A stretch of 64,000 bases of DNA from Lodderomyces elongisporus (lineage: Eukaryota > Ascomycota > Pichiomycetes > Serinales > Debaryomycetaceae): assembly GCF_030384665.1 (NCBI RefSeq), contig NC_083674.1:310001-374000 (forward strand), read 5' to 3'. Both the position numbers and the translations under genes were made by a program. Below the pieces are notes generated by a model, which was not told the DNA's origin, did not search any database, and saw nothing but the letters and a program-made list of their open reading frames with translations. Shown here one piece after another: positions 10,758-21,012 of this stretch. Position 1 is the stretch's first letter; every line of letters starts with the position of its first letter.

Positions 10758-12695
10758 ATGTCAACATCTGGGAAAACAGACGATGCAAAGAAAGCTGCAG
10801 CGGAAGAAGCAGCGCCATTTTCGACACCAAGTCCCGGCAACCCCGTGATGAGTTTTTTACAATCGCCAGTACCCACAAAGCCAGCTCAAAGTCTGTCTGT
10901 AGATATAGCAAAAGGAAATCTAAATCCAGTTGAGACTCGCACTCGGACTCAGGTTCAGAATAAGAATGGAGCATCGGAAAGCAATGTGGTTAAGGAATAC
11001 AGTGTTAAACCTTACACATCATCGACACAATCAACGAGTGCCATACCTTCTACTTCGAGCTCAGTAAAGAAACTAGTTGTTAAACAGGACCCAAATTTAA
11101 AATCATGTTTAACTCAAACACCAAGCTTTAGTACACCCCCAAATAATAATAGCAATAACAACGAAAGCAATAACAACACCAATATCAACATCAACAACGA
11201 AAACAACAACAACAACAACGGACAAGCAGGAGTGGGGCAGAATAGACCTGCTTTGACACATCCTGAGTCTGAACATACTCAACATCCACAATTCCTATCA
11301 ACTGATAATATCAGCCCCAACAATCATGGGTTGGGCATAGCAGGTAAAAATCCTCAGACTGAAGAGTTTGCTGTAATTACACCATCTCATTATACTCCAA
11401 TGGTACCAAATCAAGGTGCAAAAATCACATCACCTCCTCTACAAGCTAGTAGCAACTCTACTAATTCCATCACCAATACAACAACTACAACAACAACAAC
11501 AGCAGCGACAACGACAACGACTAATGCACCTACTTCTGCTACTTCACCGATTATTGGTGTTCGTACCCAAAGTCCACTTCTGGATACACATGAGCAACAC
11601 CCAGTTTTCCAGCCAAGCATGTCAAGAATGAATTCGTTGAGGTACAAGGTGGACGATAAGAAATATATAGAGACAGCAAGACACTCCAATAACAACTCTG
11701 AGGAAAACTTATCGTCCAATTTGGACACTGCTTTGGAGGAGGAAAAAAGCAAGCTTCATTTGCTCATTGGTATTACGGGATGCATTTCGATCCACAAAAA
11801 TGTCTTTCTTATTATTGAAAAGCTTTTTGAGTTGTATACACACGACAATCTTGAGATTCAAGTAATTTTGACAAAATCTGCAGAGTACATTCTCTCGGAG
11901 AAATTGCACAAGTTCGATGAGATGGGTGTTCGTGTATGGTTTAGCGATGATGGATGGAAATACTTTTTAACATCACCTTTTCAGAAATATTACACACAGG
12001 CCGTGACTACGGGGAACTTGCCAGCTTTTAAGAAACAATTTCATTCTCAGAATCAGATTTTGCAACAATATAGTCTAGTCTATGACTTGCAAAGATGGAC
12101 AGATGTGCTTTTGCTCGCACCATTATCTGCAAATACAATGGCAAAGTTGATTACCGGGTTATCTGACAACTTGTTGACCGATTTGCTTCGAATATGGCCA
12201 GCTCCACAAGTGCATTATACTGATCAAAATACTGCAAAACAAGCACCAGTTAAACCACATCCACATCCACATCCACTGGGGGAAGTAAAGAAAGACACTA
12301 CAGTGATTTCCAACAACTTAGCGGCTCCGAAACCAATCATATCGGCATTAGCACTCACAAACTCAATGTATTCTCATCCAATTACAAAGAGACAACTAGT
12401 GCAGCTCCAAGAAACATATCCAAATATGAGTATCTTGAAACCTGTAGAGAAATGTGTTGATATGGATGGGAACATAGCAATGGGTGGTATGAGGTCATGG
12501 AGAGAAGTTGTTGATTTTGTGTGTAAGAAGTTGGGACCTCCACCAGAAGATGAAGATGAAGATGAGGACGAGGAGGAGGGCGACGACGATAGAGAAGAGG
12601 CGAATGATATTGATGCTATATTAGAGGAAAATGATGATGATGATGATGATGATGATGAGGAGGAGGAGGAAGAAGATACCAGTGAGACTGTGTAG
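10758..12695 (+). CDS. Hal3/Vhs3/Cab3-family flavoprotein (PPCDC-like, Ppz1-regulator type)
   Basis: 645 aa. Residues 1-~325 are disordered, Ser/Thr/Asn-rich, with an N run (~130-155) and a T run (~245-260). Residues ~330-590 form the phosphopantothenoylcysteine decarboxylase-like flavoprotein domain: L-L-I-G-I-T-G-C near the start, then R-W-T-D-V-L-L-L-A-P-L-S-A-N-T-M-A-K and G-L-S-D-N-L-L-T-D. The last ~50 residues are an Asp/Glu tail. The long N-arm plus acidic tail is the architecture of yeast Hal3/Sis2, Vhs3 and Cab3, which form heterotrimeric PPCDC in coenzyme A synthesis and in part inhibit phosphatase Ppz1. The active-site pattern is mixed. Cys566 lies in the K-C-V-D-M-D-G-N segment, but the P-x-M-N motif reads L-A-L-T-N-S-M (Asn535 apparently one place off), and I see no His before R-W-T-D. 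I cannot say which of SIS2, VHS3 or CAB3 it matches, so no symbol is given. Confidence 0.85.
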   Translation: MSTSGKTDDAKKAAAEEAAPFSTPSPGNPVMSFLQSPVPTKPAQSLSVDIAKGNLNPVETRTRTQVQNKNGASESNVVKEYSVKPYTSSTQSTSAIPSTSSSVKKLVVKQDPNLKSCLTQTPSFSTPPNNNSNNNESNNNTNININNENNNNNNGQAGVGQNRPALTHPESEHTQHPQFLSTDNISPNNHGLGIAGKNPQTEEFAVITPSHYTPMVPNQGAKITSPPLQASSNSTNSITNTTTTTTTTAATTTTTNAPTSATSPIIGVRTQSPLLDTHEQHPVFQPSMSRMNSLRYKVDDKKYIETARHSNNNSEENLSSNLDTALEEEKSKLHLLIGITGCISIHKNVFLIIEKLFELYTHDNLEIQVILTKSAEYILSEKLHKFDEMGVRVWFSDDGWKYFLTSPFQKYYTQAVTTGNLPAFKKQFHSQNQILQQYSLVYDLQRWTDVLLLAPLSANTMAKLITGLSDNLLTDLLRIWPAPQVHYTDQNTAKQAPVKPHPHPHPLGEVKKDTTVISNNLAAPKPIISALALTNSMYSHPITKRQLVQLQETYPNMSILKPVEKCVDMDGNIAMGGMRSWREVVDFVCKKLGPPPEDEDEDEDEEEGDDDREEANDIDAILEENDDDDDDDDEEEEEEDTSETV

Positions 12696-13203
12696 GATTA
12701 AAAGGTTTAAATAATACAACTTTCGTGAATTTACACCCAAGTAAATTTAAATATTCATAGACACTTGAACTGACTCTATAATATGAACTTATTTCCTTAT
12801 TTGATGACAAAAGACCTCACGAAAACAATCATGTATTAGTAATTTTCCTTTCTTGCCTATTATGTTCTAGTATCTAAAGGTAAGGGTAGCGCCTCTTTTA
12901 CGCACCACAATAGATAGCTATATATATATAAAAATAGATAGATAAATAGATTTGTGTATAGCCAGACAAACAGATAGAACCATTAGTACGTCTACTCTCG
13001 TTATGTAAATTGCTGCTGATGTGGCCCATATTTCCTTTTTTAGAGTAAAAATAAAATAAAATAAAATAAAATTAAATTAAATTAAATGAGAACAACAAAA
13101 TCACACACGTTAATAAAGTGCGGAGTAGTGAATAAAATTCTGCTGTCAGACTTCCAGCACATATTAACTTATTAAATATCAAGTTGTACAATTGCATTCA
13201 CCA
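12696..13203. other. intergenic, Hal3-like gene to hydrolase
   Basis: 508 bp. TA runs at ~12918-12930 and an (AAAAT)n/(AAATT)n block at ~13047-13086. A TTG four codons before the hydrolase ATG is in frame but is not taken as the start. No RNA gene is seen. Confidence 0.45.
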
Positions 13204-14211
13204 ATGAAGTTGTTTGACCACGATAGTTCAGCTTTTCTGAAAGTTGAATATGTGATTGGTGGTATTTCCACCCATGTATACAACACTGAAGCTCTTCAGC
13301 CATATATCGAGGCGCAGAATAAGTCCACCAAGAATGTTGATGATATACCCATCAATGTGCTTTACTTGATCCATCAGCGTGAGGGAGATTATAGATTTAC
13401 TGAATCAATTGCATATGTGATTTTAAAACAATACTACGAAAAGAAACAAGGTGGCAGTGATGATGCTAGTGGTAACTTATCAGATGTTCCTTTGATTTGT
13501 GTTACTTTTGACTTGAGAAACCATGGTCTGAGATTGATCAATAAGTCAAAAAACCTCGATTGGAAACAAGGTAACGAGACACACGCATTGGATATGATCA
13601 GTGGGATTATGGGCAATGTTGCTGATCTAAAACTCATTATGGATTTCTTGCCAAGCTATTTGAATTTGGAAAAGTTGTTGACACCAGAGTTTAGACAACA
13701 GAACCAGCATTGGAAATTCCAATTTAGAAATATCTTGAGTGGTTATTCTTTAGGTGCCCATACTGTGTTCCGTTTTGTTAATGAGCATCCAGAACATATT
13801 TGGGGTATTAACCCTGTTGTTGGATGTATTGACTTGTCTAGTTTGTTAATCAATAGAATGAAGGGGAATAAATTGGATAGTCCTGATTACGACAAAAAAT
13901 GGTTTTACTACACTTATGAAGAATTGCAATTAACTGAGGAAGAAAGGGAAAAGTACCCCGAACATTTACACAATTACTTGTCTGCTGAAGACACGCAAAT
14001 TTTTGAAAACTTTCCAATGAATAATGTTAAAATCTTTGCCTCGTTTGGTGCCGAGGATAAGTTGGTTCCGATGAAGTTGAGTTCAATATGGTGTGATTCG
14101 TATTTGAACACCAATGATTCAACAGAGATATTTGTGCAAGAAGGTAAGAAGCATGAGGTTACTGATGAGATGGTAGATGGGTTCACCACATGGCTAGTAA
14201 AGAACCTCTAG
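13204..14211 (+). CDS. alpha/beta-hydrolase fold protein, uncharacterised
   Basis: 335 aa from ATG 13204. An early I-N-V-L-Y-L-I-H-Q-R-E-G-D strand-turn resembles the oxyanion segment of alpha/beta-hydrolases. A nucleophile elbow G-Y-S-L-G-A-H puts the likely nucleophile at Ser182. G-A-E-D-K-L-V-P gives the acid Asp285, and G-K-K-H-E-V-T gives His317. All three triad members are in the expected order and spacing. There is no signal peptide or transmembrane segment, so it is probably cytosolic. The substrate is unknown. Yeast has small uncharacterised hydrolases of this kind (YDL057W comes to mind), but I cannot confirm orthology. A short acidic/charged insert lies at ~100-110. Confidence 0.8.
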   Translation: MKLFDHDSSAFLKVEYVIGGISTHVYNTEALQPYIEAQNKSTKNVDDIPINVLYLIHQREGDYRFTESIAYVILKQYYEKKQGGSDDASGNLSDVPLICVTFDLRNHGLRLINKSKNLDWKQGNETHALDMISGIMGNVADLKLIMDFLPSYLNLEKLLTPEFRQQNQHWKFQFRNILSGYSLGAHTVFRFVNEHPEHIWGINPVVGCIDLSSLLINRMKGNKLDSPDYDKKWFYYTYEELQLTEEEREKYPEHLHNYLSAEDTQIFENFPMNNVKIFASFGAEDKLVPMKLSSIWCDSYLNTNDSTEIFVQEGKKHEVTDEMVDGFTTWLVKNL

Positions 14212-15741
14212 ACTATTGCAGGCAAAATGGAAAAAAAAACCCTTGAAAAGATGGAGAAAGAATTAAAGGCCAAAAAGAATCAAAAAAAAAAGATGAAAAC
14301 ATATTCATATAGCTAGTTTCTCCTTTGTCTATATCTTGAAATCAAAAAAACAAAAAAACAAAAAAACAAAAGGGAATAATTTTGAATATAGTTGAATAAT
14401 TGAAAATACCCATACTAAATAACAACCTCAATAGATATGTTGTAGGGCAAGAGAATAAGGAATTTAGCCTGTAGTTTTCCAGAGGGTTCGGGGTTCAAGC
14501 TACCAAATGTGGGAGAACTAGTCTTTTTTTTTTTTCTAGTTCTTTTTATATTTTTTTTACGCAATATTGCTCTTTTGTTTAAAGTTGCGTTTTTTGAGAC
14601 CGGAACATGACGGAAAATCAGAACCGATGTTGATATTCAGATTTTGGGTTTAGTAATTTATCTGCACCCATACATACACACACATGTATACACATACAAA
14701 TACATATAAGGGCATACAAGAACACTTGTATAAATATAGAAACCGAATACTTTGTGCTTGAGTTTGGATTTGGATTTGGGTTTGGGTTTGGGTTTGGGTT
14801 TGGACCTATTTTATCTTTATCTTTTTCTTTTTTTACTCTTCTTTGTTGTTTATTCTGTATAGTCTATTTAAATTGTATATCGTCAAGTGTAAAGTGTGAG
14901 ATGAGGTATATGAAAAGGCGAGAGATTGAGGGTGTACGAAGTATGGTTAGTTGTTACCAACAGTCGCTAAGTTACAAAGTGTGGAGATAAGCAAAAGCAG
15001 GAGGAGTAGGAAGAAGAGGAAGAGGAAGAGAAGGAGAGGCAAATTGAAATTGAGTATCTGGGTATTTGGCTTTGATTGTTGTTTCTTGTGCATTGTGAGC
15101 CCCGTGTGTGATTACAATGTAAGTGGTATGTGTTTGTGCGTGTGGTGCTTTTGGCAGAGTTTTCCAATTCCTATTTTTATTTTTTATTTTATTTTTCGCT
15201 GTGAAGATTTACCGTCCTCCTGTCCTTTTCCCTCTCTCTCTCTCTCTCCTCCCCCCTATCACACACATCAGTCGGCACTTTAATAAGAACATGCATTTTA
15301 ATTAAATAATAAAAAATAAAATAAAATAATAAATAAATAAAATAAAATAAAAAATAAAAAATCAAAAAAATAAAAATAAATAAAATAAAAAATAATATTA
15401 AAAAATAAAAATAAATAAAATAAAAATAAAAATGCTGGCGGTCAAAGTTTTGATTTTCCATTTCTGAAAAAGTTGGGAGCGAGAGACAAAGACAAAGACA
15501 AAGAAAACAAAAACACACACACACACACACACACACAAAAGACAACGAGCGAATGTCAACGGGGAGGAAACGAAAGAAAGACAAAAAGAAAGAGAGAGAG
15601 AGAGAGAAAGAAAAAAAAAAATCAACAGAACAACCATTTCATTTCTGACATCATTCACTAATCTCCAGTAAAACATAACCACTTATCCTCCCCCCCTTTC
15701 CCCACCAAAGCAGTCACACGTACACACACCACTTTTCCAGG
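14212..15741. other. intergenic region upstream of TUP1
   Basis: 1.53 kb. It contains an inverted repeat AGAACTAG/CTAGTTCT (14514-14521 and 14536-14543) around a poly-T loop, a G3T3 repeat (14778-14798) and A/T pentamer repeats (15300-15432). It also holds (CA)n at ~15512-15537 and (AG)n at ~15592-15606. The TUP1 leader is pyrimidine/CA-rich. No gene is supported. Confidence 0.5.
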
Positions 15742-16282
15742 ATGTCTGTATACAACCAGAGAACTCACCAGACTCGTTTGAACGAGTTATTGGACGCTAT
15801 AAAAACGGAATTTGACTATGCTTTAACAGAGGCTACCAGCTTCAAGAAGATTGAAGACGATTACCATTTAAAGTATTCCCAACAAAACACCGAGTTGCAA
15901 CAGATTAGACAAACCGTCTACGAATTGGAAATGGCCCACAGAAAGATAAAGGAAGCTTATGAAGAGGAAATTTTAAGATTGAAGACAGAATTGGAAAACA
16001 GAGATAGACAAATGAAGAATGGATATGGCCAACCCCAACAACCTCAACAGCAACCTCAACAGCAAGCACCACCACCACCACCACCCCAACAGCAACAGCA
16101 ACAACAGCAACAAGTACCACTTCCACAGCAGAACTCACTTCCTCAACAACAAATTCCTCCACCCCAAGTTCAACAACAACAACAACAACAACAACCTCCA
16201 CAACACCACCATCAACAACAACAGCAACAAATTCCTCCTCCACACCAAACACCAATTCCACCACAACAACAACAACCTGTTC

Positions 16283-16320
<38 letters not shown>

Positions 16321-17631
16321 GCTCCACCTCCTCCACCACAAACTCAAGGACTGCCAGCTGCAATCCCTCAACAATCATCACTACAAACCCCTTCCGCCGC
16401 CACTGCTAGCTCCACCAACACCAACACCAACACAGCAGCAGCAGCAGCAGCGGGTCCCGCACCTTCTGCTAGCAACGCTTTAACAATCATTGATAAGTCT
16501 CAATACATTGTTAGTCCAGCTCAAAAAGCAAACCACGTCAAGGAAATCCCACCTTACTTGTCAGACCTTGATGTCGCAAAAGCCAATCCTGATTTCAAAA
16601 AGCAGAATCTTGATTACTACGTATTGTATAATCCAGCTTTTGCACGTGATTTGGACGTTGATTTGATCCATTCTTTGGACCACTCTTCAGTTGTTTGTTG
16701 TGTTCGCTTCTCTAAAGATGGTAAATATATCGCTACCGGTTGCAACAAGACAACCCAAGTGTTTAATGTTGAGACTGGTGAATTAGTTGCCAAATTAGTC
16801 GATGACTCTTCATCGCCTGAACTGAAAGAAGAAGACGCAGCCTCCTCAAATGGTGACTTGTACATTAGATCCGTTTGCTTCTCACCAGATGGTAAGTTGT
16901 TGGCTACTGGTGCAGAAGATAAATTGATTAGAATATGGGACCTCGCGACAAAGAGAATTATTAAAGTCTTGAGAGGCCACGAGCAAGATATATACTCCTT
17001 GGATTTCTTCCCAGATGGTGACAGATTAGTTTCCGGTTCAGGTGATAGATCTGTTAGAATTTGGAGCTTGAGATCATCACAATGCACTTTGACATTGAGC
17101 ATCGAGGATGGTGTTACAACAGTTGCTGTTTCACCAGATGGTAAATTGATTGCCGCCGGCTCTTTGGACCGCACAGTTAGAGTATGGGATTCCACCACAG
17201 GTTTCCTCGTTGAAAGATTGGACTCAGGTAATGAGAGCGGAAATGGACACGAAGATTCTGTTTACTCTGTTGCCTTTTCAAACAATGGTAACCAAATTGC
17301 CTCCGGCTCCTTAGACAGAACGGTTAAATTATGGAACTTGGAAGGCAAGTCAGATAAAAACTCCAATTGCGAGGCAACATACATTGGACACAAGGACTTT
17401 GTGTTATCAGTATGTTGTACACCTAACAATGAGTATATCTTATCAGGTTCAAAAGATCGTGGTGTCATCTTCTGGGACCAAGCTTCGGGTAACGCATTGT
17501 TGATGTTGCAAGGCCACCGTAACTCCGTCATATCTGTTGCTGTCTCGAGTAATTCTCAAGGTACAGAGGGTATATTTGCCACCGGTTCCGGTGATTGTAA
17601 GGCTAGAATTTGGAAGTGGACTAGAAAGTAG
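15742..17631 (+). CDS. TUP1: general transcriptional corepressor Tup1
   Basis: 629 aa. Residues 1-~95 are the N-terminal tetramerisation/Ssn6-binding coiled coil ([14 protein letters not shown] ... E-L-E-N-R-D-R-Q-M). Residues ~97-210 are a Gln/Pro-rich tract with several Q runs, followed by an Ala/Thr-rich linker. Residues ~290-629 contain seven WD40 repeats, clear from repeated F-S-P-D-G-K-L-x-A-T-G and D-R-T-V-R-V-W-D units and ending in R-I-W-K-W. By family knowledge Tup1, with Ssn6, is recruited by DNA-binding repressors; in Candida it restrains filamentous growth. The Q/P region makes the protein longer than I expect for Candida Tup1 and is a likely site of length variation. One CTG codon in S-S-P-E-[CTG]-K-E-E should read Ser. 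Identity is very secure. Confidence 0.97.
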
Positions 17632-17985
17632 ATGTTGGCGGAGATGAGAGAAAATAAAAAGTAGTAGAAGATGAAGTAGCAGATTAAGTAGAGGATGAGG
17701 ACGAAGAAGAAATTAAAGAATTTGTGTCTATTAGTTGTATTAATAAAATGTTATTTTGAGCTTTTCAAGTAGTCCGGTTGTTGAAGGGAATTGCCATTGC
17801 TTTTTGCTAGGATTAAGATGGTGATTCCCAATAATCTTGTATCGCGTGGCTGTAGTATCACATTTTGTCCCTTCACCTTTACTTTTTCAATCTCTCGTTT
17901 ACAATTTTCACAATGAAAAATTAATTTTACAACCATTTTTCAGGACCAGTACATACCAACACATCAACAATTACTACAAGTTAAA
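17632..17985. other. intergenic, TUP1 to ERG19
   Basis: 354 bp. The first part is purine-rich 3' region of TUP1; the rest is the ERG19 promoter and leader. No motif is recognised with confidence. Confidence 0.4.
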
Positions 17986-19326
17986 ATGTCAGCCCAACAG
18001 GCCACAGTGACTGCTCCCGTCAACATAGCTGTATGTAATTAATTTTGTTTACACTATGTCTTTACCAAAACAATCAAAAAAAAATAACAAGAACGAACGA
18101 ACGGACGAACGAACGAACGGACGAACGAACGAACGAACGAACGAACGAAACAAAACAAAACAAAACAAAACAAAACAAAACAACAATAAGAGAAAAGAAA
18201 GGAAAGAAAAACTTACTAACAGTTACTATAGACATTGAAGTATTGGGGAAAAAGAGACAAAACACTAAACCTCCCAACCAACTCCTCCATTTCAGTGACA
18301 CTCTCACAAGCCGACCTTCGAACCCTCACTACGGCCTCCGTATCACCCGAATACACAGAGGACAAATTATGGCTCAATGGGAAACTTGAATCGCTCCAAT
18401 CTGCAAGAACACAAGCATGTCTTGCCGAGCTCCGCTTTTTGCGTTCGGAATTAGAATCGAAAGATTCTGCACTCCCCAAGATTTCCAACTGGAAGTTGCA
18501 TATTGTGTCTGAGAACAATTTCCCTACTGCTGCGGGCTTGGCCTCTTCAGCAGCAGGCTTTGCCGCATTGGTGTATGCCATCGCTACAGTGTATAAACTT
18601 CCACAATCAGCGAATGAATTGTCGAAAATAGCCAGAAAAGGTTCAGGTTCGGCATGCCGTTCATTATTTGGTGGGTTTGTTGCTTGGGAAATGGGCCAAA
18701 ACGAAGATGGTTCAGACTCAAAAGCGGTTCAAATTTCCGCCGAAGAGCATTGGCCAACTATGCGTGCGGTAATCCTCGTTGTAAATGATGAGAAGAAAGA
18801 CACCCCAAGCACTGAGGGTATGCAAACAACCGTCAAGACATCCGACTTGTTCCAACATAGAGTCACAAATGTTGTCCCTGCAAGATTTGAGGAGATGAAA
18901 CAAGCAATTATTACGAAAGATTTCCCAAAGTTTGCCGAATTGACTATGCGCGACTCAAACCAGTTCCATGCTACATGTTTGGACTCATATCCACCAATCT
19001 TCTATTTGAATGACACTAGTAAGAAGATTATCAAGATTGTTGAAAAAATAAACTCCGATGCAGGAGAAGTTATCGCAGCATACACTTATGATGCTGGTCC
19101 CAACGCAGTGATTTATTACGACGAAAAAGATGAGGACAAAGTCCTTGGTGCTATTTATGCTAGATTTGGAAGCGTTAATGGATGGAATGGAAAGAAGTAT
19201 GAGGTAGCCCATACCGCTGAAGAATTGAGCGGAGTGTCAAGAGTAATTTTGACAAGTATTGGTAACGGACCACAAATTTCTCAAGAATCTTTGATCAATG
19301 AGAGCGGCGAACCAAAAAGTAATTAA
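17986..19326 (+). CDS. ERG19: diphosphomevalonate decarboxylase (spliced)
   Basis: Two exons, 17986-18030 and 18232-19326, giving 379 aa. Exon 1 encodes M-S-A-Q-Q-A-T-V-T-A-P-V-N-I-A. Exon 2 continues T-L-K-Y-W-G-K-R-D, which rejoins the conserved N-terminus of mevalonate diphosphate decarboxylase. The junction is supported by GTATGT at 18031, TACTAAC at 18214-18220 and TAG at 18229-18231. GHMP-superfamily blocks are visible: S-S-I-S-V-T-L-S, the P-T-A-A-G-L-A-S-S-A-A-G phosphate loop, G-S-G-S-A-C-R-S-L-F-G-G, the D-S-N-x-F-H-A-T-C-L-D-S segment, and Y-D-A-G-P-N-A near the end. The enzyme converts mevalonate diphosphate to isopentenyl diphosphate using ATP, in the cytosolic part of sterol synthesis. 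It is essential in yeasts. The intron is unusual simple sequence (separate entry). Confidence 0.97.
18031..18231 (+). other. ERG19 intron, 201 nt, made of tandem simple repeats
   Basis: Donor GTATGT, branch TACTAAC (18214-18220), acceptor CTATAG. Between donor and branch point lie an ACGA tetramer array (~18092-18149, some units GGACGA) and then an AAAAC pentamer array (~18148-18182). Confidence 0.93.
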
Positions 19327-19587
19327 ATGATGCACATAGATGAATTTTATTTATTTATGAATACATTATATGTATGTATATGTGTATATGTATGTGTATA
19401 TGTATGTATAGATTTAAAAGTTTATAAATGAAATGGCAAAGCTGGATGATTGCTTAACTTTAGTCTTTAATAAAGTTGATTACAAAAGTACCTTATTTCA
19501 GTTGTTTGGAGTAAGAAATGAAAAAAGAATGGGCTTAATAAATGTCTATAAAAAAAAAATCTTACCTAAGCGATATAAGACCACTCC

Positions 19588-20203
19588 TCAAAGATTTATC
19601 AAATTTAATAACAACTCCTCATTCACCTTACCTTCCTCCAAATATTGCCTCACATTCATCTTGTATCTCTGCACAACATTTTCCAATTCTTGAATTTTTT
19701 GATTCTTTACTGCTAAATCTCTCTCCATTCGATTAACACTTTCTTGGAGTTGCAATTGTGCATTTTTCTTACGTTGTCGACATTTAGAGGCAGCAATTCT
19801 ATTACGTTCCAAAAGTCTTTCCTTCTTCCATGCTGCTGTTCCGGTGATGGGGCCGTTGTTTGGATTGTAAATGACTTCGTCGTTATAAATAAGTTGATGG
19901 TTTGGCGGTGGGACACCAGCAACTGTAACACTCGAAGGAGGGGTTGGTACCTGACGGACCAGCAGTTGAGATGGAAGTTGACTCTCGACCTGTCTTTGGG
20001 TTTGATCCAAAGATTGATCTTGACCTTGTGGTGATTGATTCTGTTGGTCTTTTGCAATAGACTGGTTAGAGTATTGACGAGGCGAATGTTGCGGCAACTC
20101 CATTTTTACTTGCACCTGATTGGAAAGTTCATTCGAGGTTTGTTGCTGCAACTGCAGGTTCTGTATTTGAGCTTGCGCCTGCGCTTGCGCCCGTTGTTGT
20201 TGC

Positions 20204-20244
<41 letters not shown>

Positions 20245-21012
20245 TTGCTGCTGTTGCATAATTGTGGCGTTATCCACCAAGCCCGTGGAAGTCCCAGGTC
20301 TTGTCATTTCATAATCATTAAATCGACTAAAACCATCATCTAAAGAGCTATCAAAATCATCGAAAAACGCCTCGTGGTTCATAATCTGACCAATTTGACC
20401 ATTTGAAATAGATACACGTCTTCTTCTTGGAATACCATCATTGGTGTATGGCAACATGTAAGTCGAGTCAAAAATGGGTGGATTTGTAATAGGATACGAG
20501 TTGAGACCAAAGGGTACATCTGGCGGGTAATGAAGGTTTTTATTGAAAGTGAACTGGTTAGATTTTGCCAGAGCCAGCGTCAGCGTCAGTGTTTGTTGTT
20601 GTGATGGTTGTGATAGGGACAGCGCAGCACCAGTAAATTGCTCTAGACCGTTAGCCTGATTCTGATTCTGATTTTGAGCCTGGACCTCAGCTTGTATTGA
20701 GCCCAGGTTTTGGGACACCTGCTGATGCTGTTGCTGCTGCTGAGGCTGAGGCTGTTGCTGTTGCGGTGGAACAACTGCTCGCTCTGAATTCAAAAGTGCT
20801 ATGTTTTCATCATTCAATAATTGCTGGTTCTGCAATGCTGATTGTACGTCCATCATTTGTTGATGATAATTGCTTTGTGTACTTGGCATAGTTGCGGGAT
20901 TAGCACGAGGCAGTTGTTGAGCTGGTAATATCACATCCGGAGCAATATACTCGTTGGTATCAAGAGCCTTTGATGTGAACTGTTCGTAAGCAATCTGTTG
21001 ATTACCCAGCAT
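19588..21012 (-). CDS. RCA1: bZIP transcription factor, ATF/CREB type, probable Rca1
   Basis: 474 aa. The C-terminal basic region reads K-x-E-R-L-L-E-R-N-R-I-A-A-S-K-C-R-Q-R-K-K (about residues 395-415), an ATF/CREB-class N-x-x-A-A-x-x-C-R signature. It is followed by a leucine-zipper-like heptad segment to the end. Upstream are glutamine-rich tracts (residues ~80-150 and a long Q run at ~250-275) typical of activation regions. Proteins of this class bind TGACGTCA-type sites. The name RCA1 rests on remembered C. albicans synteny: TUP1, MVD, this bZIP, CCT8, TRP1. In C. albicans Rca1 controls the carbonic anhydrase NCE103 in CO2 sensing and affects hyphal growth. Sko1 is the main alternative; its basic region, as I recall it, lacks this Cys-Arg arrangement. 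The stop lies ~260 bp beyond the convergent ERG19 stop. Confidence 0.82.

Noticed and set aside
14440..14545. Possible Pol III gene: GGTTCAAGCT resembling a B box followed by a T run
   Set aside because: No acceptor or anticodon stem, the A-box match is poor and too close, and the T run lies inside a small inverted repeat.
15905..16483. Val/Leu-rich and Asn/His-rich frames overlapping TUP1
   Set aside because: Alternative-frame reads of the CAA/CAG/CCA repeats that encode the Tup1 Gln/Pro region.
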